Source: JABMMZ01 sp044341025
GTDB lineage: Bacteria > Bacteroidota > Bacteroidia > NS11-12g > UBA955
Length of the DNA: 64,000 nt
Reading direction: 5' to 3'
NCBI GenBank assembly: GCA_044341025.1
Contig: JBIISM010000012.1
Span: forward strand, 1 to 64,000
The notes beneath the pieces were generated by a model that did not search any database, was not told the DNA's origin, and saw only the letters and a program-made list of their open reading frames with translations. The translations under genes were made by a program, and so were the position numbers. Shown here in pieces: positions 16,980 through 25,665 of the stretch. The first letter of the stretch is position 1. Every line of letters starts with the position of its first letter.

Positions 16980-18880
16980 AATTATTATATACCCTTTTAT
17001 TCTTAGCTCTTAGCCTTATTTCAAATGCACAAAATGCTTACGAGTATGTGCCTGCTTCTGCTCAAATTGTTTTTAGCATGAACCTAGAACAACTCAACAA
17101 AAAGAGTGGTGACATTGACTATTTAAAGTACTTAAAGCCAATACTAAAATCGCAAAGTTATGGGTATTATAATGAAGGTTGTGAATTGATAAACATCAAT
17201 GATGTTTTGTTCAACACCTCTACCTACGGACTTAATGCGGCTGAAAATGTCATTATGTACAGAATAACTGTTAACAAAAGTAGTGGCTATGTATTTGTTT
17301 TCACTCTAAAGAATCCTGAAAAGTTCGAGTCACAATTGATGGCAAAATGTGAAAACAAAAAATCAATCCAAAAAAGAAGTACAGTGAATGGCAGTTTCTA
17401 TTTAAGCGATAAAGAATCTGTTGCCATCAATGGCAACATCGCAGTGGTTTTTAACAAAGACTATAACTATTACGAATCTACTAATTCCAGCATCAGCCAA
17501 ACGGAAGCTTACGATTCGACCTATAAGGTTGACAAGCGAAATGACAATTACAGAGTTGATAGTTTGTATTTCGAGCTGCTAAACTCAGGAAAAATTAGCA
17601 ATTACCCTGAAAGCACCGAAGACATATTGGACTTGTCGGATACCACAATAGCCTTTTTAGCCAACAAAAGACACGAAGAACAAATTCAAGCAATTTTAGA
17701 ATTTAAATTTAAAGACTTGCTGTATACCATGGAAAGTTTTGTGCAAGTGCAAGCAAATGGAATTTACAAGAACAGAAATTTCAATAAAATCATTTCACAG
17801 CGCGACGATGCAAGTGTTTTTATAAACAGCAGCAGTTTGCTTTACCAGTCAAACTTTTCAATGAATAATCTTTTATGGGGCAGCGATATGTACAAAAGCG
17901 GAATAGGCAATACCAATCAAAATCTTTTAAGCTCGGGCATCAATGCCTTCTATTCGATAAACTTTTTTAATGGTGCTGCATCTATACAATTCAAAAGCAC
18001 CTACAACGACAAAGCTTTTACCTACATCAAATCGATGTTCGATGTAAAACAGAACAAAAAACTTCTAAAATACATCGACGGGAAAAACCTTTTGGGTTAC
18101 ATGTCAATTGCTGTCAACAATAAAGAACTCGGTCGGTTTTATGGCGATTTGTATGCCGAGATACTTAACAATCTACCCCAGACAAGTACTAATAATTATT
18201 TAGAAAATATCGCCCCAGCCATGCAATTGGCGTATGCTTTTATTGACAAAGAAATGCTATACAACACCATTGATGGGCGAGCAATCATCGCTTGTACTGG
18301 ATTTGAAAACATGAAAGTTAAATTCAAGACTTATACTTATGACGACGATTTTAACCGAAAAGAAGTAACAGAAGAGCGCTTAGAAAAACAGGCTAAAATG
18401 CTGGCAGTAATGTCTATCGGCAACTACGACAATGCAAAAAAACTATTTGACATCATTTGCAAATTTAATGTGTTCACCAAGCTAAGAGACAATGTCATTA
18501 CCCTAAAAGCTTTAAATGGGATGCCTTTTAATTTATACATGGTTTTAAAAGAGGATGCATTTATCATTACCAACGATGCCAATATCGCATTGAATGAAAA
18601 CAAATTCAACAACTTGAATGAGGCTGATAAGAAAAACATCATGTCTCACAACCTAGCAATGAATATAAAAATTCAAGACGTGATGGCTAAAATGAAAGAG
18701 TTTTATCCAAACGGAGAAGATGGCGGCATGTTTAAATTTATGGAGAGCTACGGATTAATTGAAATGGCAGACTCAAAACCTGCGGACAATATGTATGGCG
18801 CAAGCGCTGTTTTACATCTTAAAGATGGGTCTGAAAACTCTTTATACATTCTTTTAAAAACAATGCGCGCAATGCGTTAA
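16976..18880 (+). CDS. Secreted protein of DUF4836-like architecture
   Basis: 634 aa with a signal peptide (about 1-18, SLISNAQ). The mature protein begins AYEYVPASAQIVFSMNLEQL. That opening, followed by YVFVFTLKNPEKFESQLMAK, matches the layout I recall for DUF4836 proteins (periplasmic, unknown role). The next gene has the same order of elements (EYIPADAQTIVYLNTRVI, then FFLVLISDLENFENTL), so the two are diverged paralogues. It overlaps the preceding lipoprotein gene by 4 bases and sits 1 base before the next gene. No enzyme motif is visible. Confidence 0.7.
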   Translation: MKLLYTLLFLALSLISNAQNAYEYVPASAQIVFSMNLEQLNKKSGDIDYLKYLKPILKSQSYGYYNEGCELININDVLFNTSTYGLNAAENVIMYRITVNKSSGYVFVFTLKNPEKFESQLMAKCENKKSIQKRSTVNGSFYLSDKESVAINGNIAVVFNKDYNYYESTNSSISQTEAYDSTYKVDKRNDNYRVDSLYFELLNSGKISNYPESTEDILDLSDTTIAFLANKRHEEQIQAILEFKFKDLLYTMESFVQVQANGIYKNRNFNKIISQRDDASVFINSSSLLYQSNFSMNNLLWGSDMYKSGIGNTNQNLLSSGINAFYSINFFNGAASIQFKSTYNDKAFTYIKSMFDVKQNKKLLKYIDGKNLLGYMSIAVNNKELGRFYGDLYAEILNNLPQTSTNNYLENIAPAMQLAYAFIDKEMLYNTIDGRAIIACTGFENMKVKFKTYTYDDDFNRKEVTEERLEKQAKMLAVMSIGNYDNAKKLFDIICKFNVFTKLRDNVITLKALNGMPFNLYMVLKEDAFIITNDANIALNENKFNNLNEADKKNIMSHNLAMNIKIQDVMAKMKEFYPNGEDGGMFKFMESYGLIEMADSKPADNMYGASAVLHLKDGSENSLYILLKTMRAMR

Positions 18881-18881
18881 T

Positions 18882-20114
18882 ATGAATATCAAAAAAGCCA
18901 TCCTTATAACGCTTAGCGTTTGCATTCTAATTGGAGTGGCTTTGTATTCATACCGCTATTATCTCTTAAGCAAAACGTCTCATTTAGCTGAGTATATTCC
19001 AGCTGATGCGCAGACAATAGTATACCTGAATACTCGGGTTATCTATAAAATCTTCCCAAAGTCGGGGAAAGGCGATTTGAAATTTTTGAAAAACAATCCA
19101 TATTTCAAGAACATTAAAAATCCTTTGACGATAGGCATCGATTTTACCTCTGATGCAGCCTATGTAGAATTAGAGAATACCCGTTTTTTTTTAGTCTTAA
19201 TTAGCGACCTTGAAAATTTCGAAAACACGCTTAAAGAAATAGGTCCCGAAGTTTTTACACAGCCACTAAAAGGGAAAGCATATTCTAGTGTGATCAGTCG
19301 AAACGATTCTTTTCAATTGGTTTGGAACGAAAAAGCCTTGGCCATTGTACCAAAACAATTTGCAAATAATGATCTGGAAAAGATTTTCAAAACAGACCTT
19401 AATTTCCAAAACACAAATGAATTCAAACAGGTAAAAGACGACAGTGCCGCTTTTTGGTTTTATACAAAAAACGCGAGATTAGAACCGATCAAAGGCAAAA
19501 CAATTAGAGGCTCAGGCTATTTCAAAAATGGAATAGAAATATTTGCAAGTGAAAGCATTGGCAACAAATTAAAAAAGAACATTCCTATAATAAGTTCCGA
19601 CTCTAATTACTCAATATTCTCGGCCGACAAAAACGAAACCTTTATCAACAAATATTTAAGCGAAATAAGTATTTTGTTATTAGGTGCGGCAGATGACAAT
19701 ATAATGACGGTTAACTTTAACCGTGCAGATAAAACCTTGTTAATTGGCGGCAATAAACGCGTTGAAAAAAAATCCATCAGCTATGCCTACGATGAGAATT
19801 TTAACAAAAACCAAGTGATCAAAAGCAGTTACGACACCATTCGTTTGGCTACACTTAGTTACAAGTATTCAGGCCAAAAAAATACATTTCAAATAAGCAA
19901 TGCCAATGTGTGCGACTCATTTAATGTTCCAAATACGCCTGTTGAATACAGCGCTTATTTAAATTTCAACCAATCAGCCTTGAAGCAATATTTCCCTTCT
20001 GCACTTCAATACCAAGTTCTATATATCCATTCGCAGAGAAGCAATAATATTGAGTACTATTTTAAAATTAATAGCAGCAATTGGAAAACAATTTTAAAAT
20101 CAAAACTGTTTTAG
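18882..20114 (+). CDS. Membrane-anchored paralogue of the preceding protein
   Basis: 410 aa with one N-terminal transmembrane segment (about 5-27, ILITLSVCILIGVALYSY) and no clear cleavage site, so probably anchored with the body outside the cytoplasm. The ectodomain starts LAEYIPADAQTIVYLNTR, parallel to the start of the upstream secreted protein. Later segments (DDSAAFWFYTKNARLEPIKG, KKSISYAYDENFNKNQVIKS) are also like parts of it. Cotranscribed with the two upstream genes. Function unknown; an envelope quality-control or scaffold role cannot be judged from sequence. Confidence 0.7.
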   Translation: MNIKKAILITLSVCILIGVALYSYRYYLLSKTSHLAEYIPADAQTIVYLNTRVIYKIFPKSGKGDLKFLKNNPYFKNIKNPLTIGIDFTSDAAYVELENTRFFLVLISDLENFENTLKEIGPEVFTQPLKGKAYSSVISRNDSFQLVWNEKALAIVPKQFANNDLEKIFKTDLNFQNTNEFKQVKDDSAAFWFYTKNARLEPIKGKTIRGSGYFKNGIEIFASESIGNKLKKNIPIISSDSNYSIFSADKNETFINKYLSEISILLLGAADDNIMTVNFNRADKTLLIGGNKRVEKKSISYAYDENFNKNQVIKSSYDTIRLATLSYKYSGQKNTFQISNANVCDSFNVPNTPVEYSAYLNFNQSALKQYFPSALQYQVLYIHSQRSNNIEYYFKINSSNWKTILKSKLF

Positions 20115-20193
20115 TGTCCAAAATAATGCAATCAATATAAAATTGATTGATATAATTATTACACAATAATCTATTCGAATGGTCAATAAAGAG

Positions 20194-20201
20194 TATTTTT
20201 G
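20194..20201 (+). promoter_or_regulatory. -7 promoter element of korAB
   Basis: TATTTTTG lies 18 bases before the GTG start of korA. It covers the in-frame TTG at 20199, which argues against that TTG as the start. Upstream, an AT-rich inverted repeat CAATCAAT / ATTGATTG (20129-20149) follows the previous gene. Confidence 0.45.
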
Positions 20202-20219
20202 CATCAAAATAAAGAGGCA

Positions 20220-22064
20220 GTGTCAGACACAATAAAACACGAACAACATGTAGTCATTAAGTTTGCTGGAGACAGCGGCGATGGTGTTCAATTAACGGGA
20301 ACACAATTTGCCGAAACCAGTGCTTTATTTGGAAATGACATTGCAACCTTCCCTGATTTTCCGGCAGAAATTCGCGCGCCTATAGGTACTTTACCTGGTG
20401 TTAGTGGATTTCAAATCCATATTGGCAGCAACGAAATCCTTACGCCTGGCGACACCTATGATGTTTTGGTTGCGTTGAATGCAGCTGCCTTAAAAGTTAA
20501 TCTCAAATTTTTAAAACCAAACGGCATAATAATAGCAAACAGCGATGGTTTTGACGACAAGAACTTGCGCTTGGCAAAGATTGACGAAAATGACAATCCT
20601 TTGCACAATGGCAGTTTGAATGCCTACCAAGTGTTTACTGCAGATATCACCAAGCTAACAAAATCAGCTGTTGCAGAATTTTCACTAGGAAACAAAGAAG
20701 CTGAGCGCTGTAAAAACATGTATGTTTTGGGTCTGGTGTATTGGTTGTTCGACCGCAACATACAGCACACTATAAACTTTTTAGAAAAACAATTTTCTGT
20801 AAAAGAACTGCTCGCAAAATCAAATATTAAAGCCCTGCAAGCTGGCTATCATTTTGGAGAAACCTCTGAAATGTTTGGCAATAGATTCGAAATCGCTGCT
20901 GCAGTATACGCCAAAGGAACCTATAGAAGCATCAACGGAAACCAAGCAACAGCCTTAGGTTTATTGGGTGCCTCAGTTAAGTCTGGAATACCAATATTTC
21001 TAGGCACCTACCCTATTACCCCAGCATCAGACATCTTGCATGAATTGTCAAAACACAAAGGATTTGACCTCATAAGTTTTCAAGCGGAGGACGAAATTTC
21101 AGGAATTTGTGCAGCTATAGGCGCCTCATATGGTGGGCGTTTGGGCGTTACCACAAGCTCAGGGCCTGGCATTGCCCTAAAAACTGAAGCCATTGGTTTG
21201 GCCACTATGCTTGAATTGCCTTTGGTTATTTGCAACATTCAAAGAGGCGGACCATCAACAGGCTTACCTACCAAAACAGAGCAATCTGATTTGTTGCAAG
21301 CATTATACGGAAGAAATGGAGAATGTCCTTTGGTGGTCATAGCCGCATCAACACCGGCAGATTGCTATGAGATGTCATACATGGCCGTTAAGATAGCAAT
21401 AGAACACACAGTCCCAGTTATGTTTTTAAGCGATGGTTATCTGGCAACTGGTGCCCAGCCATGGATGATTAAAACCTTGAATGAAATGCCTGAAATCAGT
21501 TCGCATTTTATCCGCAAAGCAGATGAGCGCAAACCATATCAACCTTATGCCCGCAATGAAAACCTTTCCCGTGACCATGCCGTGCCAGGAACCCCAAGAA
21601 TGGAGCACCGTATTGGCGGATTAGAAAAGGAAAACATTACAGGGAATATTAGCTACGATGCAGCAAACCATGAACTCATGGTAAAACTGCGCGCACAAAA
21701 AGTTATGAATGTAGCAGATACTATACCTCTTCAAACTTTTGAGCATGGCAACAAAGATTCTAAAGCACTTATTATTGGTTGGGGTTCAACTTTTGGAAGC
21801 ATATCTACAGCAACAAAAGAATTGCGCGAAGAAGGCATAGACATTGCGCATATCCATTTAAAATACATCAACCCATTGCCATCAAATCTTGGAGAAATGA
21901 TCCAAAATTTTGATAAAGTTTTTGTAGCCGAATTAAACAACGGGCAATTGATTCGTTTGATTAGAGACAAGTTTTTAAAGGATGCAAAAGGGATTAATAA
22001 AATCCAAGGCCAACCTTTTCAAATTACAGAGATTAAAGACATCCTTAAACACAATCTTCAATAA
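20220..22064 (+). CDS. korA: 2-oxoacid:ferredoxin oxidoreductase, fused gamma/alpha subunit
   Basis: With KorB this oxidatively decarboxylates a 2-oxoacid, most likely 2-oxoglutarate, to the acyl-CoA while reducing ferredoxin. The gamma domain is N-terminal (about 10-190, IKFAGDSGDGVQLTG). The alpha (pyrimidine-binding) domain follows with GNQATALGLLGASVKSGI, YPITPASDI, SFQAEDEISGICAAIGASYG and TSSGPGIALKTEAIGL. A C-terminal transketolase-like domain completes the 614 residues. I chose GTG giving MSDTIKHEQHVVIKF; a TTG seven codons upstream is possible but lies in the promoter element. The stop overlaps the korB start by one base. Confidence 0.93.
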   Translation: MSDTIKHEQHVVIKFAGDSGDGVQLTGTQFAETSALFGNDIATFPDFPAEIRAPIGTLPGVSGFQIHIGSNEILTPGDTYDVLVALNAAALKVNLKFLKPNGIIIANSDGFDDKNLRLAKIDENDNPLHNGSLNAYQVFTADITKLTKSAVAEFSLGNKEAERCKNMYVLGLVYWLFDRNIQHTINFLEKQFSVKELLAKSNIKALQAGYHFGETSEMFGNRFEIAAAVYAKGTYRSINGNQATALGLLGASVKSGIPIFLGTYPITPASDILHELSKHKGFDLISFQAEDEISGICAAIGASYGGRLGVTTSSGPGIALKTEAIGLATMLELPLVICNIQRGGPSTGLPTKTEQSDLLQALYGRNGECPLVVIAASTPADCYEMSYMAVKIAIEHTVPVMFLSDGYLATGAQPWMIKTLNEMPEISSHFIRKADERKPYQPYARNENLSRDHAVPGTPRMEHRIGGLEKENITGNISYDAANHELMVKLRAQKVMNVADTIPLQTFEHGNKDSKALIIGWGSTFGSISTATKELREEGIDIAHIHLKYINPLPSNLGEMIQNFDKVFVAELNNGQLIRLIRDKFLKDAKGINKIQGQPFQITEIKDILKHNLQ

Positions 22065-23077
22065 TGGAAACCGCACATAAAACAATATTTACTTCGAAAG
22101 ATCTGGAGACCGATCAAGAAGTGAGATGGTGCCCAGGTTGCGGAGATTATGCCATCTTGAGCAGTTTAAAAAAGGTTTTACCAGAACTAAACCATTCCAA
22201 AGAAGATTTTGTATTTGTCTCGGGAATTGGATGTTCTTCACGCCTACCATACTATATGGACACTTACGGCATGCACTCCATTCACGGTCGTGCAACTGCA
22301 ATAGCCTTGGGATTAAAAACCAGCAGGCCAGAGTTAAGCGTATGGGTAATTACAGGTGATGGGGATGCTTTGAGCATTGGCGGAAACCATCTAATTCATA
22401 CCTTAAGAAGAAACCCAAATTTAAATATTTTGTTGTTTAACAACCAAATTTATGGTTTAACCAAAGGACAATATTCTCCCACCAGTGAGATTGGAAAAAT
22501 AACAAAATCATCGCCAATAGGAACGGTAGATAGCCCATTTAATCCGATTGCTTTGGCTTTGGGTGCTAATGGTACTTTTGTGGCAAGGACTTTAGACCGC
22601 GACCCTAAGCACCAACAAGAAATATACAAACGCGCCTACCACCACACAGGTTGTTCATTTGTTGAAATTTATCAAAACTGCAATGTTTTTAACGACGGTG
22701 CATTTGAAATAATGACTGAAAAAGACAGCAAGCCATTTTCAACTATTTTTGTGGAACATGGCAAACCCTTGGTTTTCGCGAATGGCACAAAAGGCATCAC
22801 CTTAGATGGTTTGCAGGCTAAGGTTATTGATTTAACAGATGAAAATACCAATGGTCTTTGGATACACGATGAAAAAGACCCCATGAAGGCCTACATCCTT
22901 TCCCGTTTCTTCGACAACGATGCATTGCCTCGGCCATTTGGTGTTCTATTTGCCGATTCTAGCAAGCCTTGTTTGGAGACCCTGATACAAGACCAACTGA
23001 AAGATAAACGCATAGAAAACAAGACCATAGCTTTCAATGATTTGTTAAAATCCAGAAACAGCTGGGAGGTGCAGTAA
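22064..23077 (+). CDS. korB: 2-oxoacid:ferredoxin oxidoreductase, beta subunit
   Basis: Thiamine-diphosphate-binding subunit, 337 aa. Visible features: WCPGCGDYAIL near residue 25 and SGIGCSSRLPYY near 62, cysteines that may be cluster ligands as in related enzymes. The TPP motif GDGDALSIGGNH ends in NILLFNNQIYGLTKGQYSPT. The QYSPTS stretch and overall length match the KorB group more than pyruvate enzymes. Translationally coupled to korA (TAATG). Together they provide a ferredoxin-linked TCA-cycle step or its reversal. No ferredoxin gene lies next to them. Confidence 0.93.
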   Translation: METAHKTIFTSKDLETDQEVRWCPGCGDYAILSSLKKVLPELNHSKEDFVFVSGIGCSSRLPYYMDTYGMHSIHGRATAIALGLKTSRPELSVWVITGDGDALSIGGNHLIHTLRRNPNLNILLFNNQIYGLTKGQYSPTSEIGKITKSSPIGTVDSPFNPIALALGANGTFVARTLDRDPKHQQEIYKRAYHHTGCSFVEIYQNCNVFNDGAFEIMTEKDSKPFSTIFVEHGKPLVFANGTKGITLDGLQAKVIDLTDENTNGLWIHDEKDPMKAYILSRFFDNDALPRPFGVLFADSSKPCLETLIQDQLKDKRIENKTIAFNDLLKSRNSWEVQ

Positions 23078-23155
23078 TAAGCCCACACCTTTTTCTATCG
23101 ATTTGGTTTCCCTTTCTGAATGATTTAGCTTTAATTTGCGTCAACAAAAGTTGAT

Positions 23156-25087
23156 ATGAAATTAATCTTTACTTTATTTACAATTGCTATTAGTGCAATA
23201 AGCTTACACGCTGGAGATACTACAAAAGTAAGTTCACACAGCAAGGTGGTCATTAAAACCAATCCGAGTGCAGGCGTTACCGAATACCCTTCAAAAGTCA
23301 AATTTCCGGCCGATTCTGTCTCTTACCGCAAGGTTTATATGTACTTAGAATTTGGGTGTGCGCCTGGTTTAAGATGCGGTGAATGGGATTATGGAAACCA
23401 TATCTATGCACGTAAAAATGGCGTTCGCTATGAATTGGCACGTTATATTACACCTTACGGTTTTTATTGGAACAGTTCTCAAAATTGGAAGCATGGTTGG
23501 TATTTTGACCTTACTGATTTCTCTGCTTTATTGCACGATTCATTGGAAATCATATACCAACATTCTGGCTACGAAGGCAATACCGACAGAGGTTGGACAG
23601 TAACTATGGATTACTACATGGTGGCTGGCGAAGCTGCAAGAATTCCAATGGGTCTTATCAACATGCACCGCGTAAATGCGCCTTATGGCAACGACAACAG
23701 CCCCTTTTCGAATGCGGTAAAACCAGTTTCATTTGTTATGCCAAATGGTGCTGATGCTGTTGATTTTAAAATTATTCAAACTGGACATGGCATGGATAAG
23801 CAAGAAAATTGTTCTGAGTTTTGCTCAAAAAAACGCACAGTTACTTTAGATGCAAACACGGTTTCTGAAAAAAATGTTTGGAGAGACGATTGTGGTTTAA
23901 ATTCTTTATTTCCTCAAGCCGGAACTTGGATATACGACAGAGCGAATTGGTGTCCTGGCGCTCCTGTAATGGCAGATGATATTTACCTAAACATTAATGA
24001 CACCAATACCCACACGTTTAGCCTTAACATGGAGGCATACTCAAATACAGCAGGCGGCAGTGCCAATTATGACGTAACAACCTATGCTCTGTTTTTCAAA
24101 GACAACAGAAAGCAAGTAGATGCAGCAATTGAAGATATTATTTCGCCATCAACTCACTTTGATTATTTGCGTTTAAACCCAACTTGTGGCGCGCCAATTA
24201 TTAGTGTGCGCAATATGGGTAAAGACACGGTTACACGTTTGGAATTTGAATACGGAAAACTTGGAGGCGCATTACAAAAAATTTGGGTTCCTTGCAACAT
24301 CGCTCCATTTACCAACCAAAAGGTAACGCTTGAAGCCATATACAATTGGAGTGGTGCTGGGAATAATTTCGTAGCCCGTATTACCAAGGTTAACGACCAA
24401 GCAGACCAATATCTGGCTGACAACACTATGGTTTCTAAAATCACCAACAGCGTGGTGTTCCCTACCAAAATTATTATCGTGTTAAAAACCAATAACGCAC
24501 CATCAGAAAACTATTACACTTTAAAAGATGCTAAAGGCAATGTGATTAGAAACAAAAATAATTTTGCTGCAAACACCATTTATAGAGATACTGTATACCT
24601 TGACAACAATGTATGTTATACTTTTGAGATGATGGATGATGGCACTGCACCAAGCAACAACCCATTAAATAGAGATGGCCTTGATTGGTGGGCGAATACT
24701 GCCGATGGCACTGGCTATATCCAAATTAGAAATGGCAACAACAACAGCATGTTAAAGAATTTTGGCGCTGACTTTGGCACCAAGCAAATGATTAATTTTC
24801 AAACCACTTACAGCATGGGAATTGAAAATCAAGCGACCCAGTCAATCGGACTAGACATCATGCCTAATCCTGCTTTGAAAGGCGTTGAAACGATGGTCAA
24901 CATAGACGTTGTCAATGCAGAAATATACACCTTGAGCATTTATGATCAAACTGGCAGAGAGGTTCAAGCCTACACAAGCAAAGCGCTTAACGCCCAATTC
25001 TATTTAAAAGGATTGGCCTCAGGAATATACACTGCTACCCTTCAGCAAGGAGTTGAAATAAGCAGCAAAAAATTTGTAGTAGAATAA
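23156..25087 (+). CDS. PNGase F-like glycoamidase with type IX secretion sorting domain
   Basis: Secreted 643-residue protein. Signal peptide about 1-19. Residues about 25-330 align by eye with peptide-N-glycosidase F. RCGEWDYGNHIYARKN matches the region holding catalytic Asp60 (here Asp78). CSEFCSKKRTVTLDAN matches the Glu206 region (here Glu221). TWIYDRANWCPG is a further landmark. The third active-site residue of PNGase F, Glu118 in IYTETW, appears replaced: the local sequence is IYQHSG, with His136. A central beta-rich region follows, then a type A sorting domain (about 565-643, MPNPALKG ... GIYTATLQQG ... KKFVVE) that directs export by the type IX system. Expected to deglycosylate N-glycoproteins, if active. 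Followed by a strong terminator. Confidence 0.85.
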   Translation: MKLIFTLFTIAISAISLHAGDTTKVSSHSKVVIKTNPSAGVTEYPSKVKFPADSVSYRKVYMYLEFGCAPGLRCGEWDYGNHIYARKNGVRYELARYITPYGFYWNSSQNWKHGWYFDLTDFSALLHDSLEIIYQHSGYEGNTDRGWTVTMDYYMVAGEAARIPMGLINMHRVNAPYGNDNSPFSNAVKPVSFVMPNGADAVDFKIIQTGHGMDKQENCSEFCSKKRTVTLDANTVSEKNVWRDDCGLNSLFPQAGTWIYDRANWCPGAPVMADDIYLNINDTNTHTFSLNMEAYSNTAGGSANYDVTTYALFFKDNRKQVDAAIEDIISPSTHFDYLRLNPTCGAPIISVRNMGKDTVTRLEFEYGKLGGALQKIWVPCNIAPFTNQKVTLEAIYNWSGAGNNFVARITKVNDQADQYLADNTMVSKITNSVVFPTKIIIVLKTNNAPSENYYTLKDAKGNVIRNKNNFAANTIYRDTVYLDNNVCYTFEMMDDGTAPSNNPLNRDGLDWWANTADGTGYIQIRNGNNNSMLKNFGADFGTKQMINFQTTYSMGIENQATQSIGLDIMPNPALKGVETMVNIDVVNAEIYTLSIYDQTGREVQAYTSKALNAQFYLKGLASGIYTATLQQGVEISSKKFVVE

Positions 25088-25106
25088 GCAAGCAAAAATG
25101 TTTTTT

Positions 25107-25135
25107 AAAAGGATGTCAATGACATCCTTTTTTTT
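25107..25135 (+). terminator. Intrinsic terminator after the PNGase F-like gene
   Basis: AAAAGGATGTC-AAT-GACATCCTTTT followed by a run of T; 20 bases after the stop codon. Classic intrinsic terminator. Confidence 0.9.
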
Positions 25136-25180
25136 AGTCAAGTATTTAAATTTCTGACTTTTATTTAAACTTTTTTTACC

Positions 25181-25188
25181 TAGCTTTG
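25181..25188 (+). promoter_or_regulatory. -7 promoter element of the carotenoid genes
   Basis: TAGCTTTG, 11 bases before the crtZ start, fits TAnnTTTG. It follows the terminator of the previous gene, so crtZ-crtI-crtB start a new transcript here. Confidence 0.55.
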
Positions 25189-25199
25189 TTTGAATTACG

Positions 25200-25664
25200 A
25201 TGGATATTTTAATCAATATAATAATTGTCTTAATTGGATTTAGTTTCATGGAAGCAACTGCTTGGTTTACGCACAAATACATCATGCATGGATTTATGTG
25301 GCGTTGGCATAAAAGCCACCATGAACCGCGGTTAGGAAGATTCGAAAAGAACGATTTGTTTGGCGTTGTGTTCGCATTTATCTCTGCGGGCCTTATCATA
25401 TTTGGTTCACTCAAGTTTCCTATGGATTGGCGCTTTTATTTAGGCGTTGGCGTTCTGCTTTATGGCGTTGCCTATTTCTTGGTGCACGATGTATTTGTGC
25501 ATCAAAGGTTTCCATGGTTAAAAAACACAAACAGGGTTTACTTTAAGGCCATGCGTTTTGCACATAAGATCCACCATAAAGTGAATGAAAAAGATGGCGC
25601 TGAAGCTTTTGGTTTTTTATTTGTAAGTAAAAAATATTTAGACAAATACCGTCAAAAAAAATAA
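25200..25664 (+). CDS. crtZ: Beta-carotene hydroxylase (CrtZ-type)
   Basis: Membrane di-iron hydroxylase of the fatty-acid hydroxylase superfamily that adds hydroxyl groups to the beta-ionone rings, giving zeaxanthin. The 154 residues contain the four His clusters of the family: HKYIMH (about 25-30), HKSHH (about 37-41), HDVFVHQR and HKIHH near the end. Hydrophobic segments at about 1-20, 52-70 and 80-97 anchor it. It is the first gene of a carotenoid cluster, with crtI starting 1 base after its stop. Its presence implies that cyclic carotenoids are made, though no cyclase gene is in view. Confidence 0.93.
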   Translation: MDILINIIIVLIGFSFMEATAWFTHKYIMHGFMWRWHKSHHEPRLGRFEKNDLFGVVFAFISAGLIIFGSLKFPMDWRFYLGVGVLLYGVAYFLVHDVFVHQRFPWLKNTNRVYFKAMRFAHKIHHKVNEKDGAEAFGFLFVSKKYLDKYRQKK

Positions 25665-25665
25665 G

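Noticed and set aside
20199..20219. TTG start of korA seven codons upstream
   Set aside because: It overlaps a TATTTTTG promoter element and the added residues are not family-like; GTG at 20220 preferred.
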